From positions 107,710,940-107,774,939 of the forward strand of contig OW121742.1 of assembly GCA_933228675.1 (NCBI GenBank): a DNA stretch of 64,000 nt. The letters are read 5' to 3'. Below are positions 49,044-61,205 of this stretch, one piece after another; the stretch's first letter is position 1, and every line of letters begins with the position of its first letter. A program made the translations under genes and the position numbers. The DNA comes from Stomorhina lunata. Lineage: Eukaryota; Arthropoda; Insecta; Diptera; Rhiniidae. The notes under the pieces were generated by a model. The model was not told the DNA's origin. It made no database searches and was given only the letters and a program-made list of their open reading frames with translations.

Positions 49044-49862
49044 CTATCGTTAACTTTTCTATAGAAATGTCTACCTTTTGTCAACTTTTCTATACAAATA
49101 TATTCCTGTGGTCAAATTTTCTATAGAAATGTCTTCCTGTGGTCAAATTTTCTATAGAAATGTCTTCCTGTGGTCAAATTTTCTATAGAAATGTCTTGAT
49201 GTGGTCAACTTTTCTATAGACATGTCTTCTTTTGGTCAACTTTTCTATAGACATGTCTTCTTTTGGTCAACTTTTCTATAGAAAAGTCTTCCTTTGGTCA
49301 ACTTTTCTATAGAAAAGTCTTCCTTTAGTCAACTTTTCTACAGAAAAGTCTTCCTTTGGTCAACTTTTCTATAGAAAAGTCTTCCTTTGGTCAATTTTTC
49401 CATAGAAAAGTCTTCCTTTGGTCAACTTTTCTATAGAAAAGTCTGCCTTTGGTCAACTTTTCTATAGAAAAGTCTTCCTTTGGTCAACTTTTCTATAGAA
49501 AAGTCTTCCTTTGGTCAAATTTTCTATAGAAAAGTCTTCCCTTGGTCAACTTTTATATAGAAAAGTCTTCCTTTTGTCAAATTTTCTATAGAAAAGTCTT
49601 CCTTTGTCAACTTTTCTTTACAAATGTCTTTGCTTTGATCAACTTTTCTTTACAAATGTCTTCTTTTGATCAACTTTTCTTTAGAAGTATCTTCCTTTGG
49701 TCGACTGTTCTTTAGAAATGTCTTCCTTTGGTCAACTTTTCTTTAGAAATGTCTTTCTTTGTTCAACTTTTCTATAGAAATATCTTTCTTTGGTCAACTT
49801 TTCTCTAGAAATGACTTCCTTTGGCCAACTTTTCTTTAGAAATGTCTTCGTTTGGTCAACTT
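49044..49862 (+). repeat. 31-bp satellite array, plus orientation (isolated)
   Basis: About 26 copies, 28 kb away from the other 31-bp arrays and inside the 11-bp satellite domain. The centre (about 49,270-49,620) matches the common AAGTCTTCC consensus; edges are ATGTCTT-type. Confidence 0.97.
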
Positions 49863-51977
49863 GAAATAATGGTCTACCGCTCTGGTACTCTCTGATCTGA
49901 CTTTAAACTCTAACCTTCAGTTAAAATTGTACATAGATGCTATTTCAAAATTATTTATTGTAAAATGAACATAACATTGTTTCTGTAAACCAATTTACAT
50001 TTGATTGAGAAGCTCTCAAATATGATTATCTTTTCATTAAAACAGACCAGTGGTTCCCAACTCCAAGAAAATGTATGTATTTAAGACTTATTTAGAAGTC
50101 TTTATACTATTCAACAAGATCCTTTGTGCCAAACACATTATGATAAGCTTATGACAAGTGTACAATATCTTGTTGAAGGCTCTTCATTTGGGAAACTCTG
50201 CTTAAGATAATGTTTATGTTTGTAATTCTCTGAACATTTGTTCAATGATTGTTAACCCTGAAATATGCAATGAAGTTTAATAACTTTATGTTATTGTAAA
50301 TTGTTTTTTGTTTTGTTTGTTATTCTCCTGCTATCGCTTGTTTTTTGCTGTGTAACTGTAATTTGTTCTCTTCTTGATTTGAAGTTTATTAACAAAGTTT
50401 TTGCCAGTTTTGACAATTAAAAGCTTTTGTGCTATGAATTTTAAAATGCAGCGTATATTCACATCACCTTGATTTTATAACGATTATTGAACTTTTTTGT
50501 AATTGAAAAATACTAAAATATGAGTTAAAGATGGAGGCAAAAAACGATTGGCCTACATGATGTAAATAATAGTTTTCTTTTCTAGTTCTATTGTAGTTGT
50601 GGTTCTAGTTCTGGTTCAAGTTGTGGTCTTAGTTTTAGTCCAAGTTTTGGTTCTAGTTCTAGTCCTAGTTCTGATCCTATTTTAAATTTTATAAACATTC
50701 TATTTCAATTATAATCATTTAATTAAACAGACCAAGTTCAAAACACGCACACACACACACACACTCTCATAATCATGAAAAAAGCTTTCCAACATCAGAC
50801 TCCAACAAATGTAACATAATTTGCATTTTCTTTAATTTAAGCTCCTTTCGCTTTTTATATCAAATACAACTAAACATGAGTGTGTTAAGAGACTGTGTCT
50901 GTGAGTGTATTTTACACGAGAATAAAATGTAGTTGTTGCTTTGTTTAGTTCTATGTATGTGTGAATGTGTTTGTGAATATATTTATGTAGATCGAGGTTA
51001 TTGAGCTGCATTGGATGCAAAAAGTCCATTCAACTTTTCAATATGTCATTTATTTAGTTTCAGTTTTTATTTCTATCATGGAAAATTAAGTTTTTGCTTT
51101 TAGCAAAAAAATTAAAAAAAAAAAAATATATACAAATTATTATAAAAATCTCTTGTTTGTAGTTGTAATTTAGGTTAAAATCAAAGCGAAAAACATATTA
51201 ACATTTATATTAAAATTATAAAATATTTTTACAAAGACTTTTAAAGCAAAGGAAAATATCCTTAGCACAAGGATTAACATCATATTCTCTATGTTAAAGG
51301 ACATTCGGTTGCTTTGATGATTTTTAAAAATTTGCCTTAAAATTCTTGTTTTATTAAACCTTTTGACGGCACGTCCTTCACGTAAACCATTAGTTTGTCT
51401 TTTGTTGGCATTTTAATCTTAAAAACAATTTTGATAGTTTATCTGTTAATGCCTCAAAAGCAGTAGATTTCAAATATTTTCGGTTATAAAATGAAATTAA
51501 AAACGTGTCTGGTAGAAATTCTATTTTGCAGTTGCAATAAACCTAGATATTTTTAATTAAAAAACAAAAACTTTCCAAGTGCCTCAACATTAATAAAAAA
51601 ACGTGAGGAAATCAAACTCAAGTTTTTCTAGGAAATACAAATTTTTGGTAATATTTCATAATATTTAAAATATATATATATTTTTTTTTTAATTTTTAAT
51701 AATTTAGATTTCGGTTACAATTTTGAAAATTACAAAAATTAAATCTTGTTGCCAACCTCACAAATTTGAAAATTGTGGACGTTTTTCTTCAAAGTTTTTA
51801 TTCTTTTTTATCATGTGGCAAAACGAGTTCAATGTCGTTCATTGTTCACTCTATAAAAAGTTTTTGCTTGTTTCAGATGCAATCCCAAAGTCCTCCCCCC
51901 TTTTCTACTATACAATTTCAAATTACAATTTTAAACACTCTTGAACAAAAAAATAAACAAAAATTTACCAGAAAAGC
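49863..51977. other. Spacer with an 11-bp satellite remnant and an (AC)n microsatellite
   Basis: A degenerate plus-oriented 11/12-bp remnant (TTCTAGTTCTGGTTCAAG-like) lies at about 50,580-50,682 and an (AC)n run at about 50,745-50,763. The rest is A/T-rich unique sequence. ORFs at 50832-51029, 51723-51944 and 51766-52026 are unsupported; the last runs into the next satellite. Confidence 0.6.
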
Positions 51978-53640
51978 ACTAGAACAGAATAAGAACGGAA
52001 CTAGAAAAGAACTAGCACAGAACTAGAATAGAACTAGGAGCAGAACTAGAACAGAACTAGAACAGAACTAGAACAGAACTAGAACAGAACTAGAACAAAA
52101 CTAGAACAGAACTAGAACAGAACTAGAACAGAACTAGAACAGAACTAGAACAGAACTAGAACAGAACTAGAACAGAACTAGTACAGAACTAGAACAGAAC
52201 TAGAACAGAACTAGAACAGAACTAGAACAGAACTAGAACAGAACTAGAACAGAACTAGAACAGAACTAGAACAGAACTAGAACAGAACTAGAACAGAACT
52301 AGAACAGAACTAGAACAGAACTAGAACAGAACTAGAACAGAACTAGAACAGAACTAGAACAGAACTAGAACAGAACTAGAACAGAACTAGAACAGAACTA
52401 GAACAGAACTAGAACAGAACTAGAACAGAACTAGAACAGAACTAGAACAGAACTAGAACAGAACTAGAACAGAACTAGAACAGAACTAGAACAGAACTAG
52501 AACAGAACTAGAACAGAACTAGAACAGAACTAGAACAGAACTAGAACAGAACTAGAACAGAACTAGAACAGAACTAGAACAGAACTAGAACAGAACTAGA
52601 ACAGAACTAGAACAGAACTAGAACAGAACTAGAACAGAACTAGAACAGAACTAGAACAGAACTAGAACAGAACTAGAACAGAACTAGAACAGAACTAGAA
52701 CAGAACTAGAACAGAACTAGAACAGAACTAGAACAGAACTAGAACAGAACTAGAACAGAACTAGAACAGAACTAGAACAGAACTAGAACAGAACTAGAAC
52801 AGAACTAGAACAGAACTAGAACAGAACTAGAACAGAACTAGAACAGAACTAGAACAGAACTAGAACAGAACTAGAACAGAACTAGAACAGAACTAGAACA
52901 GAACTAGAACAGAACTAGAACAGAACTAGAACAGAACTAGAACAGAACTAGAACAGAACTAGAACAGAACTAGAACAGAACTAGAACAGAACTAGAACAG
53001 AACTAGAACAGAACTAGAACAGAACTAGAACAGAACTAGAACAGAACTAGAACAGAACTAGAACAGAACTAGAACAGAACTAGAACAGAACTAGAACAGA
53101 ACTAGAACAGAACTAGAACAGAACTAGAACAGAACTAGAACAGAACTAGAACAGAACTAGAACAGAACTAGAACAGAACTAGAACAGAACTAGAACAGAA
53201 CTAGAACAGAACTAGAACAGAACTAGAACAGAACTAGAACAGAACTAGAACAGAACTAGAACAGAACTAGAACAGAACTAGAACAGAACTAGAACAGAAC
53301 TAGAACAGAACTAGAACAGAACTAGAACAGAACTAGAACAGAACTAGAACAGAACTAGAACAGAACTAGAACAGAACTGGAAACAAAACTACGAACAGAA
53401 CTAAAAGAGAACTAGGAACGGAACTAGGAACGAAACTAGAAACAGAACTAGGAACAGAACTAGGAACAGAACTAGGAACATAACTAGTAACAGAACTAGG
53501 AACAGAACTAGAAACGGAACTAGGAACAGGAATAGAAACAGAACTACAAACAGAACTAGGAACAGAACTTGAAGAGAACTAGGAACAGAACTAGAGACAG
53601 AACTCGAAACAGAATAAAAGCAGATCAAAAGTAGAACTAG
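51978..53640 (-). repeat. 11-bp satellite array, minus orientation, with 12-bp right edge
   Basis: About 130 near-perfect 11-bp units to about 53,385, then about 20 diverged units of a 12-bp form (CTAGGAACAGAA) to 53,620. In the 12-bp part the frame is preserved, so an ATG-started minus-strand ORF of 97 codons (53694-53401) opens through it. Confidence 0.97.
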
Positions 53641-55064
53641 CACCGAAGGCAAAGAGTTAGCTAGCCTAAGCTGAGCTTTAACAATTTTTTTCATATTAGA
53701 GTCATTTTGTCTCCTTCTCTTTTAGTTCTTTGAATTTTATGTTTAATATTTTATTCGTTGGTTCTGTTACAATGCTCAAAATTCATCTTAATATTATTCA
53801 TAATTGACGTCACACAGTGCATTGAATTTTACAATTTATTTTGAAGTAGAAATAAAAAAAAATAATAAAAAGCTGCAGCTGAAAAAAAAACCTAAACTAA
53901 AAATTGAGTTCATGAACGTTTAACGACTTCAATTGGCACGACTGCAACTATTTTCATAAAAATAAAAAACAATAGAAATAAAATGGAAATACAAATGGCA
54001 GAAACACTGTTTTACAAATACAAACAAGTATTTTCAGACACATACACACACATATAGTACCTGTAAAAATCGTATGCACACAAAAAGCTTTTTTTATACA
54101 TATAAAGAAAATGCATTTGCAAAAGCTTTAACGAATGCATTTGCGAGGGAAAACGATTGCTGTAATGCATTGGCGAATAAATACGATTTATGGCACGAGA
54201 GTTAAGGCATTTATTTGTTAAAGAGATTGGGGGAGAGTGAAAGAAGCTGTTAAGCACGTGCAGTCATCGAAAGCTTTTTAATACCCAGCAAACACTGATG
54301 TTTTATTTTGAAAATGATGAGTTAGATATATTTAAATTAAATTTTTGGATGGGGAGGGCAACTGATTTTTTAAATTAAATTGCTAGACCGACAAATCCAT
54401 AGGGGGTACGACTGGTGATTTAAGGCCTTAAAAAGCTAGTCCATTTAGTCCATTTTATTTTTGGAAATTTATTTGTAATCATTTCTTCATTATTCAGTGG
54501 TAATGCTTTACAAGGTTATCTCTGTGTTATTTAAAACAGCTTCAACTACAAAAATAATCGTCATAAATTTTATTTCAAACCAAACACTCTCGCTCACACT
54601 TACATACGTACAACATACACAAACCTCAAAAGTTGTACATACTTTTAGGAAAGAGTGTGTGGGGTAGCAGCGGGTAATAATGGCAAAGCTTTTGCTGCTT
54701 CTGTTATAAATATGAAGGCGAATGAACTAAATTGACCCGCTTTAAATTGACCTCTAAAAACAATTTTTACTGCTTGCATGTGAGAACTGTATTTCATAGA
54801 TTTTCTGTTACAATAAATAACAAAGAATGAAAAAAATTCAATAAAAAACATGATTGTTCATGCTTAAGCAAGAGTAAAAGGTGTGGGGAGGGATTTCTTT
54901 TAAAATCGTGTAGCTTTTATTATGAAAGATTTCAAAAATTAAGCCTGAAAGTATGCAACTCGATTTTCTTTAAAAAAAAAACCGATTTTGTTTCAAATAA
55001 TAGAAAAACAATATTTTTGGTTTTAGGTCCTGGTCCTAAATTCTCTATCATTTCGTTTTCCATT
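53641..55064. other. Spacer, no gene seen
   Basis: Unique A/T-rich sequence. The word AATGCATTTGC or a close variant recurs three times at about 54,108-54,175. A short 11-bp-satellite-like remnant (TAGGTCCTGGTCCTA) lies at about 55,024. ORFs at 54012-54257 and 54645-54851 lack support. Confidence 0.55.
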
Positions 55065-57375
55065 TAATAGAAAATTTTTCTTACAGAAAAATTTTGATGA
55101 AATAATTCATATATAAAAATTTTTTTATAGAAATATTTTGATGAAATTTTTCTTATGGAAAAATTTTATTGAAATTTTTCTGACAGAAAAATTTTTATTC
55201 TTATAGAAAAATTTTGATGAAATTTTTCTTATAGAAAAATTTTGATGAAATTTTTCTTATAGAAAAATTTTGATGAAATTTTTCTTATAGAAAAATGTTG
55301 ATGAAATTTTAGTTATAAAAAAGTTTTGATGAAATTTTTCTTAAAAAAATTTTTTTTCGGAAATTTTTCTTATAGAAAAATGTTGATGAAATTTTAGTTA
55401 TAAAAAAGTTTTGATGAAATTTTTCTTAAAAAAATTTTTTTTCGGAAATATTTCTTATAGAAAAATGTTGATAAAATTTTTTTTATAGAAAAATCTTGAT
55501 GAAATTTTTCTTATAAAAAAATTTTATTTTGCAAAAATTTTGATGAATTTTTGCTTATAGGAACATTTTGATGAAATTTTTCTTATGGAAAAATTTTGAT
55601 GAAACTTTTCTTACAAAAAAATTTTTATAAAAATTTTCTTTTAAAAAAAATTTGGATGAAATTTTTCTTATAGAAAAATTTTGATGAAATATTTCTTATA
55701 GAAAAATTTAGATGAAATTTTTCTTATAGAAAATTTTTGATGAAATTTTTCCTATAGAAAAATTTTGATGAAATTTTTCCTATAGAAAAATTTTGAGGAT
55801 TTTTTTTATAGAAAAATTTTAGTAAAATTTTTCTTATAGAAAAATTTTAATTGACAATTTTATAGACAATTTTTTATAGAATTTTTCTTATAGAAACATT
55901 TTTATGAAATTTTTATTAAATTTTTCCTATAGAAAAATTTTGATGAAATTTTTTCTCATAGAAAAATTTTGTTAAAATTTTTCTTATAGAAAAATGTTGA
56001 TGAAATTTTTTCTTATAGTTAAATTTTGTTAAAATTTTTCTTATAGAAAAATTTTCTTAAAATTTTTCTTCTAAAAAAATTTTGTTAAAATTTTTCTTAT
56101 AGAAAAATTTTGATAAAATTTTTCTATAAGAAAAATTTTAATGAAATTTTTCGAAAGACAAATTTTAATAAAATATTTCTTAAAGAAAAATTTTGATGGA
56201 AATTTTCTTTTCTTATACAACAATTTTGATGAAATTTTTCTTATGGAAAAAATTTTGGTGAGATTTTTATCAATTTTTCTTATAGAAAAATTTCTACGAA
56301 ATTTTGATGAAATTTTTCTTATAAAAAAATTTTGATGAATTTTTTCTTATAGAAAAATTTTTGTGAAATTTTTATTCAATTTTTCTTATACAAAAATTTT
56401 TATGAAATTTTTCTTATAGAAAAATTTTTATTAAATTTTTCATATAAAAAAATTTTGAAAAAAAAAATCTTCTGTTAATTTTGCGAAAAAGGAAATAGGT
56501 CGAAGAAAAAGAAAAATATATAGAGAAATTTTTCTTTTAGAAAAATTTTGATAAAATTCTTCTTATAGAGAAATTTTGATGAATTTTTTCTTATAGAAAA
56601 ATTTTGATGAAATTTGTTTTTTAAATTTTTGTTGAAATTTTTTTTGGAGAAAAATTTTGTTAAAATTTTTCTTATAGAAAAATTTTTTATGAAATTTTTT
56701 TTATAAAAAAATTTTTATAAAAGTTTTGATGAAATTTTTTTTAAAGGAAAATTTTTATGAAATTTTTCTTATAGAAAAATTTTTATGAAATTTTTCTTAT
56801 AGAAAAATTTTTATGAAATTTTTCTTAGAGAAAAATTTTGATGAAATTTTTCTTAAAGAAAAATTTTGATGAAATTTTTCTTAAAGAAAAATTTTGATAA
56901 CACTTTTGTTATGAAATTTTTTCTATAGAGAAATTTTGATGATATTTTTTTCTTATCAAAAAATGTTGATAAAATTTTTTTTATAGAAAAATTTTTATGA
57001 AATTTTTTCTTATAGACAAATTTTGATAAAATTTTTCTTATATACAAATTTTGATGAAATTTTTCTTATAAAAAAATGCATATAAAAGATTTCATCTTTT
57101 GACGAAATTTTTTTTATGTATATAGAAATTTTTATTAAATTTTTCTTATAGAAAAAATTTTGATGAAATTTTTCTAATAAAATAATGAGATTTAATGAGA
57201 TCTTTCTTAAGAAAAATCGGAAATATTTCTTATAGAAAATTTTTTTATGAAATTTTTCTTATAGAAAAGCGATGAAATTTATTTGATTAATTTTTTCTTA
57301 TAAAAAATTATTTATAAAATTTTTCTTATATAAAAAATATTGATGAAACTTTTCTTACAGAAAAATGTTGATAAA
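55065..57375. repeat. 28-bp degenerate satellite
   Basis: Units read GATGAAATTTTTCTTATAG followed by AAAAATTTT, 28 bp, about 80 copies with many indels. Each contains a hairpin with 9-bp perfect arms, AATTTTTCT-TAT-AGAAAAATT. No homogeneous core, so probably older than the other arrays. ORFs at 56141-56335 and 56853-57047 (Lys-Phe-Ile-rich) are repeat translations. Confidence 0.95.
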
Positions 57376-59075
57376 ATGTTTCTTACTTTCTATAGTTCTT
57401 TAAATTTCAAAAAATAAACGCTATTTTCTTGACAATTTTTGTACAATTTTAAATTAACGAATATTCCTTTTCTTTTATGTCATTCAAATTTAACGTTTTT
57501 ATTTATACGAATATTCATAACAGGCGCCATCTAGTGTGTAATAGTGATGTAAAAGATTTCTGTTATGTTTATAACATTCAGTTGTACATACTAATGTTAA
57601 TTCTCATATTTATATTTAGTTATCAAATTAACCGCTAGATGTTGTGAGCATGTTACTGTTGTTTTTGATTTTAACTGCTAGTAACAGGATAAGCAAATGT
57701 TATATAGATATTTAACAGTATATGAAGCTGTTAAAAGCAAATTTAACAGAAAAAAGCTACATTTTACAAATGTAAGAAGAATAATACGTTACAAAAGTTG
57801 AATTATGATGGAAATTAATGTTTTATATAAAAGAAATAAAGTTGATAAGAAAATTTGATAACTTAATTGATTTTTAAAATTTAATAAAAAACTTTCTAAT
57901 ATTGATAAAAATTCAAAAATAAAATTCATAAAAAAATAAATAATTGTTAAAAAAAAAATATTAAACAAAAATTGTAAATATTTTTTACTATAATTTTTAT
58001 AGAAAATTAAAAAATGATTAATTAATAATCATTTTCAAATTCTCCAAAACTACGTTCTTTTTAATATCAAATAATCAAATTTATAATTCAGAACAATTTA
58101 AAACTTAGTAAATTTTCCATCAATCTTCGCCCTCAAAAAGTTTTAGACAGCGTTTAACCTTAAAACGCTTAATGTCTTAAAATTTTATAATTTTAACTTT
58201 AACTTTAGCAACCTCTAAAACAAAACTTCTTAAACTTATAAAATCAAAGCCCGAATTTCAAATAAAATATTCAAAATTACATTAATATAATACGTGTTTC
58301 CAACAAATGTTCTACTTTATAAACTTTAACAAAAAGCCCAAATAAAAAAAAAAAAATAAAAATTTTAATTTTAATGATTACACTAAACTCTTTAAAACAT
58401 TTTTTACTACCTTTAGTACAAAGTCAAATTATTTATTTTTTGCCTATAAAAGAAAAATTGTACTTTGTTTATAAAACTCAAAAAACACTTGGCATAAATT
58501 AACCAAAAAAAAAAAAATTAAGGCCTAAAAAAAATTAAAATTTTTTAACATTAACTTATTTTTACAAGACAGAGGGACAGAGACACACGAGATATGTTAA
58601 ATGAACTTAAAAATTAAATTCCGATGACATTGAACTTGAAACTTAAAGAAATAAATTTAAAAGCTTAAACATGGCTAAAAAAATAATGATAATAAAAATT
58701 AACTTAATGAAGCTATTAAACAAATTATGTTGGTTTTAATTAAAAAATTATGACAAACAAAATTACAACAGAAATCTTAATGTTTTAGGGTTTTTTTTTT
58801 GTAGTTCTAGACCTGGTCCTAGTTTGAAACGTGAAACATACCTTAGGGATTTACAAAGTAATTCATTTTACATAAAGTTTGATTGAATTTAATATCTAAA
58901 CAAAAAATTGTAAATGAAATTATTTTAGTATCCGGAAATTTTTTGACAAATAAGTTACAATCAAGTGAACCTTATATGTTATATATATATAGAATATCCT
59001 AAAAGTATGCTACACAAATGTTTCTGAAGAAATTTACATTTCGATCGATATCAAATGCGAAGATTTGGCCCCTGT
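57376..59075. other. Spacer, no gene seen
   Basis: Very A/T-rich unique sequence with several poly-A/T tracts and one 11-bp-satellite-like word (GTTCTAGACCTGGTCCTAG) at about 58,803. No ORF above noise. Confidence 0.55.
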
Positions 59076-59810
59076 TCTACTTCTGTTCTAGTTCTGTTCT
59101 AGTTCTGTTCTAGTTCTGTTCTAGTTCTGTTCTAGTTCTGTTCTAGTTCTGTTCTAGTTCTGTTCTAGTTCTGTTCTAGTTCTGTTCTAGTTCTGTTCTA
59201 GTTCTGTTCTAGTTCTGTTCTAGTTCTGTTCTAGTTCTGTTCTAGTTCTGTTCTAGTTCTGTTCTAGTTCTGTTCTAGTTCTGTTCTAGTTCTGTTCTAG
59301 TTCTGTTCTAGTTCTGTTCTAGTTCTGTTCTAGTTCTGTTCTAGTTCTGTTCTAGTTCTGTTCTAGTTCTGTTCTAGTTCTGTTCTAGTTCTGTTCTAGT
59401 TCTGTTCTAGTTCTGTTCTAGTTCTGTTCTAGTTCTGTTCTAGTTCTGTTCTAGTTCTGTTCTAGTTCTGTTCTAGTTCTGTTCTAGTTCTGTTCTAGTT
59501 CTGTTCTAGTTCTGTTCTAGTTCTGTTCTAGTTCTGTTCTAGTTCTGTTCTAGTTCTGTTCTAGTTCTGTTCTAGTTCTGTTCTAGTTCTGTTCTAGTTC
59601 TGTTCTAGTTCTGTTCTAGTTCTGTTCTAGTTCTGTTCTAGTTCTGTTCTAGTTCTGTTCTAGTTCTGTTCTAGTTCTGTTCTAGTTCTGTTCTAGTTCT
59701 GTTCTAGTTCTGTTCTAGTTCTGTTCTAGTTCTGTTCTAGTTCTGTTCTAGTTCTGTTCTAGTTCTGTTCAAGTTCTGTTCTAGTTCTGTTCAGTTCTAT
59801 TCTTTCCTCA
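59076..59810 (+). repeat. 11-bp satellite array, plus orientation
   Basis: About 66 nearly perfect units of TTCTGTTCTAG, opposite to the arrays on both sides of it. Confidence 0.98.
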
Positions 59811-61205
59811 CTTTTTGTATATTCATTTCTAGTTTTTTTAGAATTCTAGGGGTTTTGAAATAAAAATCACTCGTTTCTTTATATTATTTTGGGTTCCATT
59901 ATTTATTTTGTCTTCTAGATTTTTTGTTTTTAAAATTAATTGTTACCTTTTTTCCTTTTTTAACCATTCAAACAAGAAATTTTACCATTAACCTAATTTC
60001 TTTGTTCTTATAAAGGTCTTTCCCCAGAAAACTACAAAAAATTAAAGAACCTTTTAAATTTTTGGGTTTATAAGAAAGAAAGTAAAACATAAGAACCAAA
60101 AAAAGTTCTTATAAAAAATGAAAAAGAAAGTAATTACATAATTTTTTCATGGCCTAAACTCAAAAACAATAAAAACAAAGAGCTAAAGTGGCTGAGCCTG
60201 CGCAGATAATTTTTGTAAGGTATTTCTCAAATGACCAAGAGCTAAAGCGATCTTTACAAAAACAACAACGAAGAAAGTAAACAGAGAAAGGGTAACATGA
60301 CTGTTAAGAAAAGATCATTCTGAAAATAAAAGAAGAAAGTCAAGAATGTAGAGAGAAGAAATTATTATAAAGAATACAAATGACTTTTGATTTCAAGATC
60401 AAGTGTTAAGAAGAAGATCTGTTTTATTAAAATTTAAAGAATTTGAAATTATAGCTGAGATGAGCTTAGATTTTGTTCATAAGTATAATAGAATGATAAC
60501 TGTCCTCTATTTGATCAACACACGAATATTTTGTAAAAATTTTAAAATTTATTACTTTTTTAGCAAATTTATTTCTATTTAAAACCCATTAAACTAAACA
60601 CCTGGCTTCTACTTTTAACTACTTTTTCAAATCTTACGCATGTTTTTTATTTCTTTTTTGAATAATGATCGCTGATCATTATTCGCTTAAAATTTTAACA
60701 TAAAGTCGATTAAAAAACGAGCGTGTCTTGTTAAAAATTGTGAGATCATAAGAGAAAAATACAGAATTTGAGTAGAAACTAACGCAAAAATGTCAATGTC
60801 CGAACAACCTTGAAAGAACTTTACAAAGTCAGCTAAAAATTTTTGGCAAAAAAAATTTAATGAAACCCCAAAGATTCGCACAAAAAAATTGCGAATAAAG
60901 AATAACACAACAAAAATTTTGCAAAATAAAACTTAGACATAAAACATGTTTTGATAGAAAGATTTTGATTAACGATTGCCTTACGCACATGAGAATGATC
61001 GCCGAAGAAAGGGAGGCCAAAAATAATGTAGAAAAATAAAAAACTGGTATAAAGTTTTGGATTTTGCCCATAAATTTGCAAATAATTAGCAAGTTATTTT
61101 CTACCAGTTATGAAGGTGTTCTAGGCTAATTAAATAAGTTCTAAGGCTTTAAGATAATTACCTGTTCGAATATTTGTGGATCTCTATTAAACTTAAAAGA
61201 CACAT
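59811..61205. other. Spacer with a perfect hairpin, no gene seen
   Basis: Unique A/T-rich sequence between inverted 11-bp arrays. A perfect inverted repeat, GAATAATGATC and GATCATTATTC with a GCT loop, lies at 60660-60684. Overlapping minus ORFs in 60,687-61,092 are Phe/Leu-rich and unsupported. Confidence 0.55.

Noticed and set aside
48478..49064. Two overlapping plus ORFs as an exon pair or transposon gene fragment
   Set aside because: They lie in different frames over the same bases, start from non-ATG or poorly placed codons, and match no domain I recognise. They are kept only as a note in the spacer entry.
51871..51900. TTGTTTCAG followed by ATGCAATCCC as an acceptor and exon start
   Set aside because: The acceptor is acceptable, but the downstream frame runs into low-complexity sequence and then 11-bp satellite with no donor in a sensible place.
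54059..54075. Minus-strand TTTTTACAG|GTACTA as a second recursive splice site
   Set aside because: The pyrimidine tract is short and GTACTA is a poor donor compared with GTATGT at 17,669.
55065..57375. 28-bp repeat as a protein-coding Lys/Phe/Ile-rich gene
   Set aside because: Frames break every few units and composition follows the repeat; no splice or start signals.
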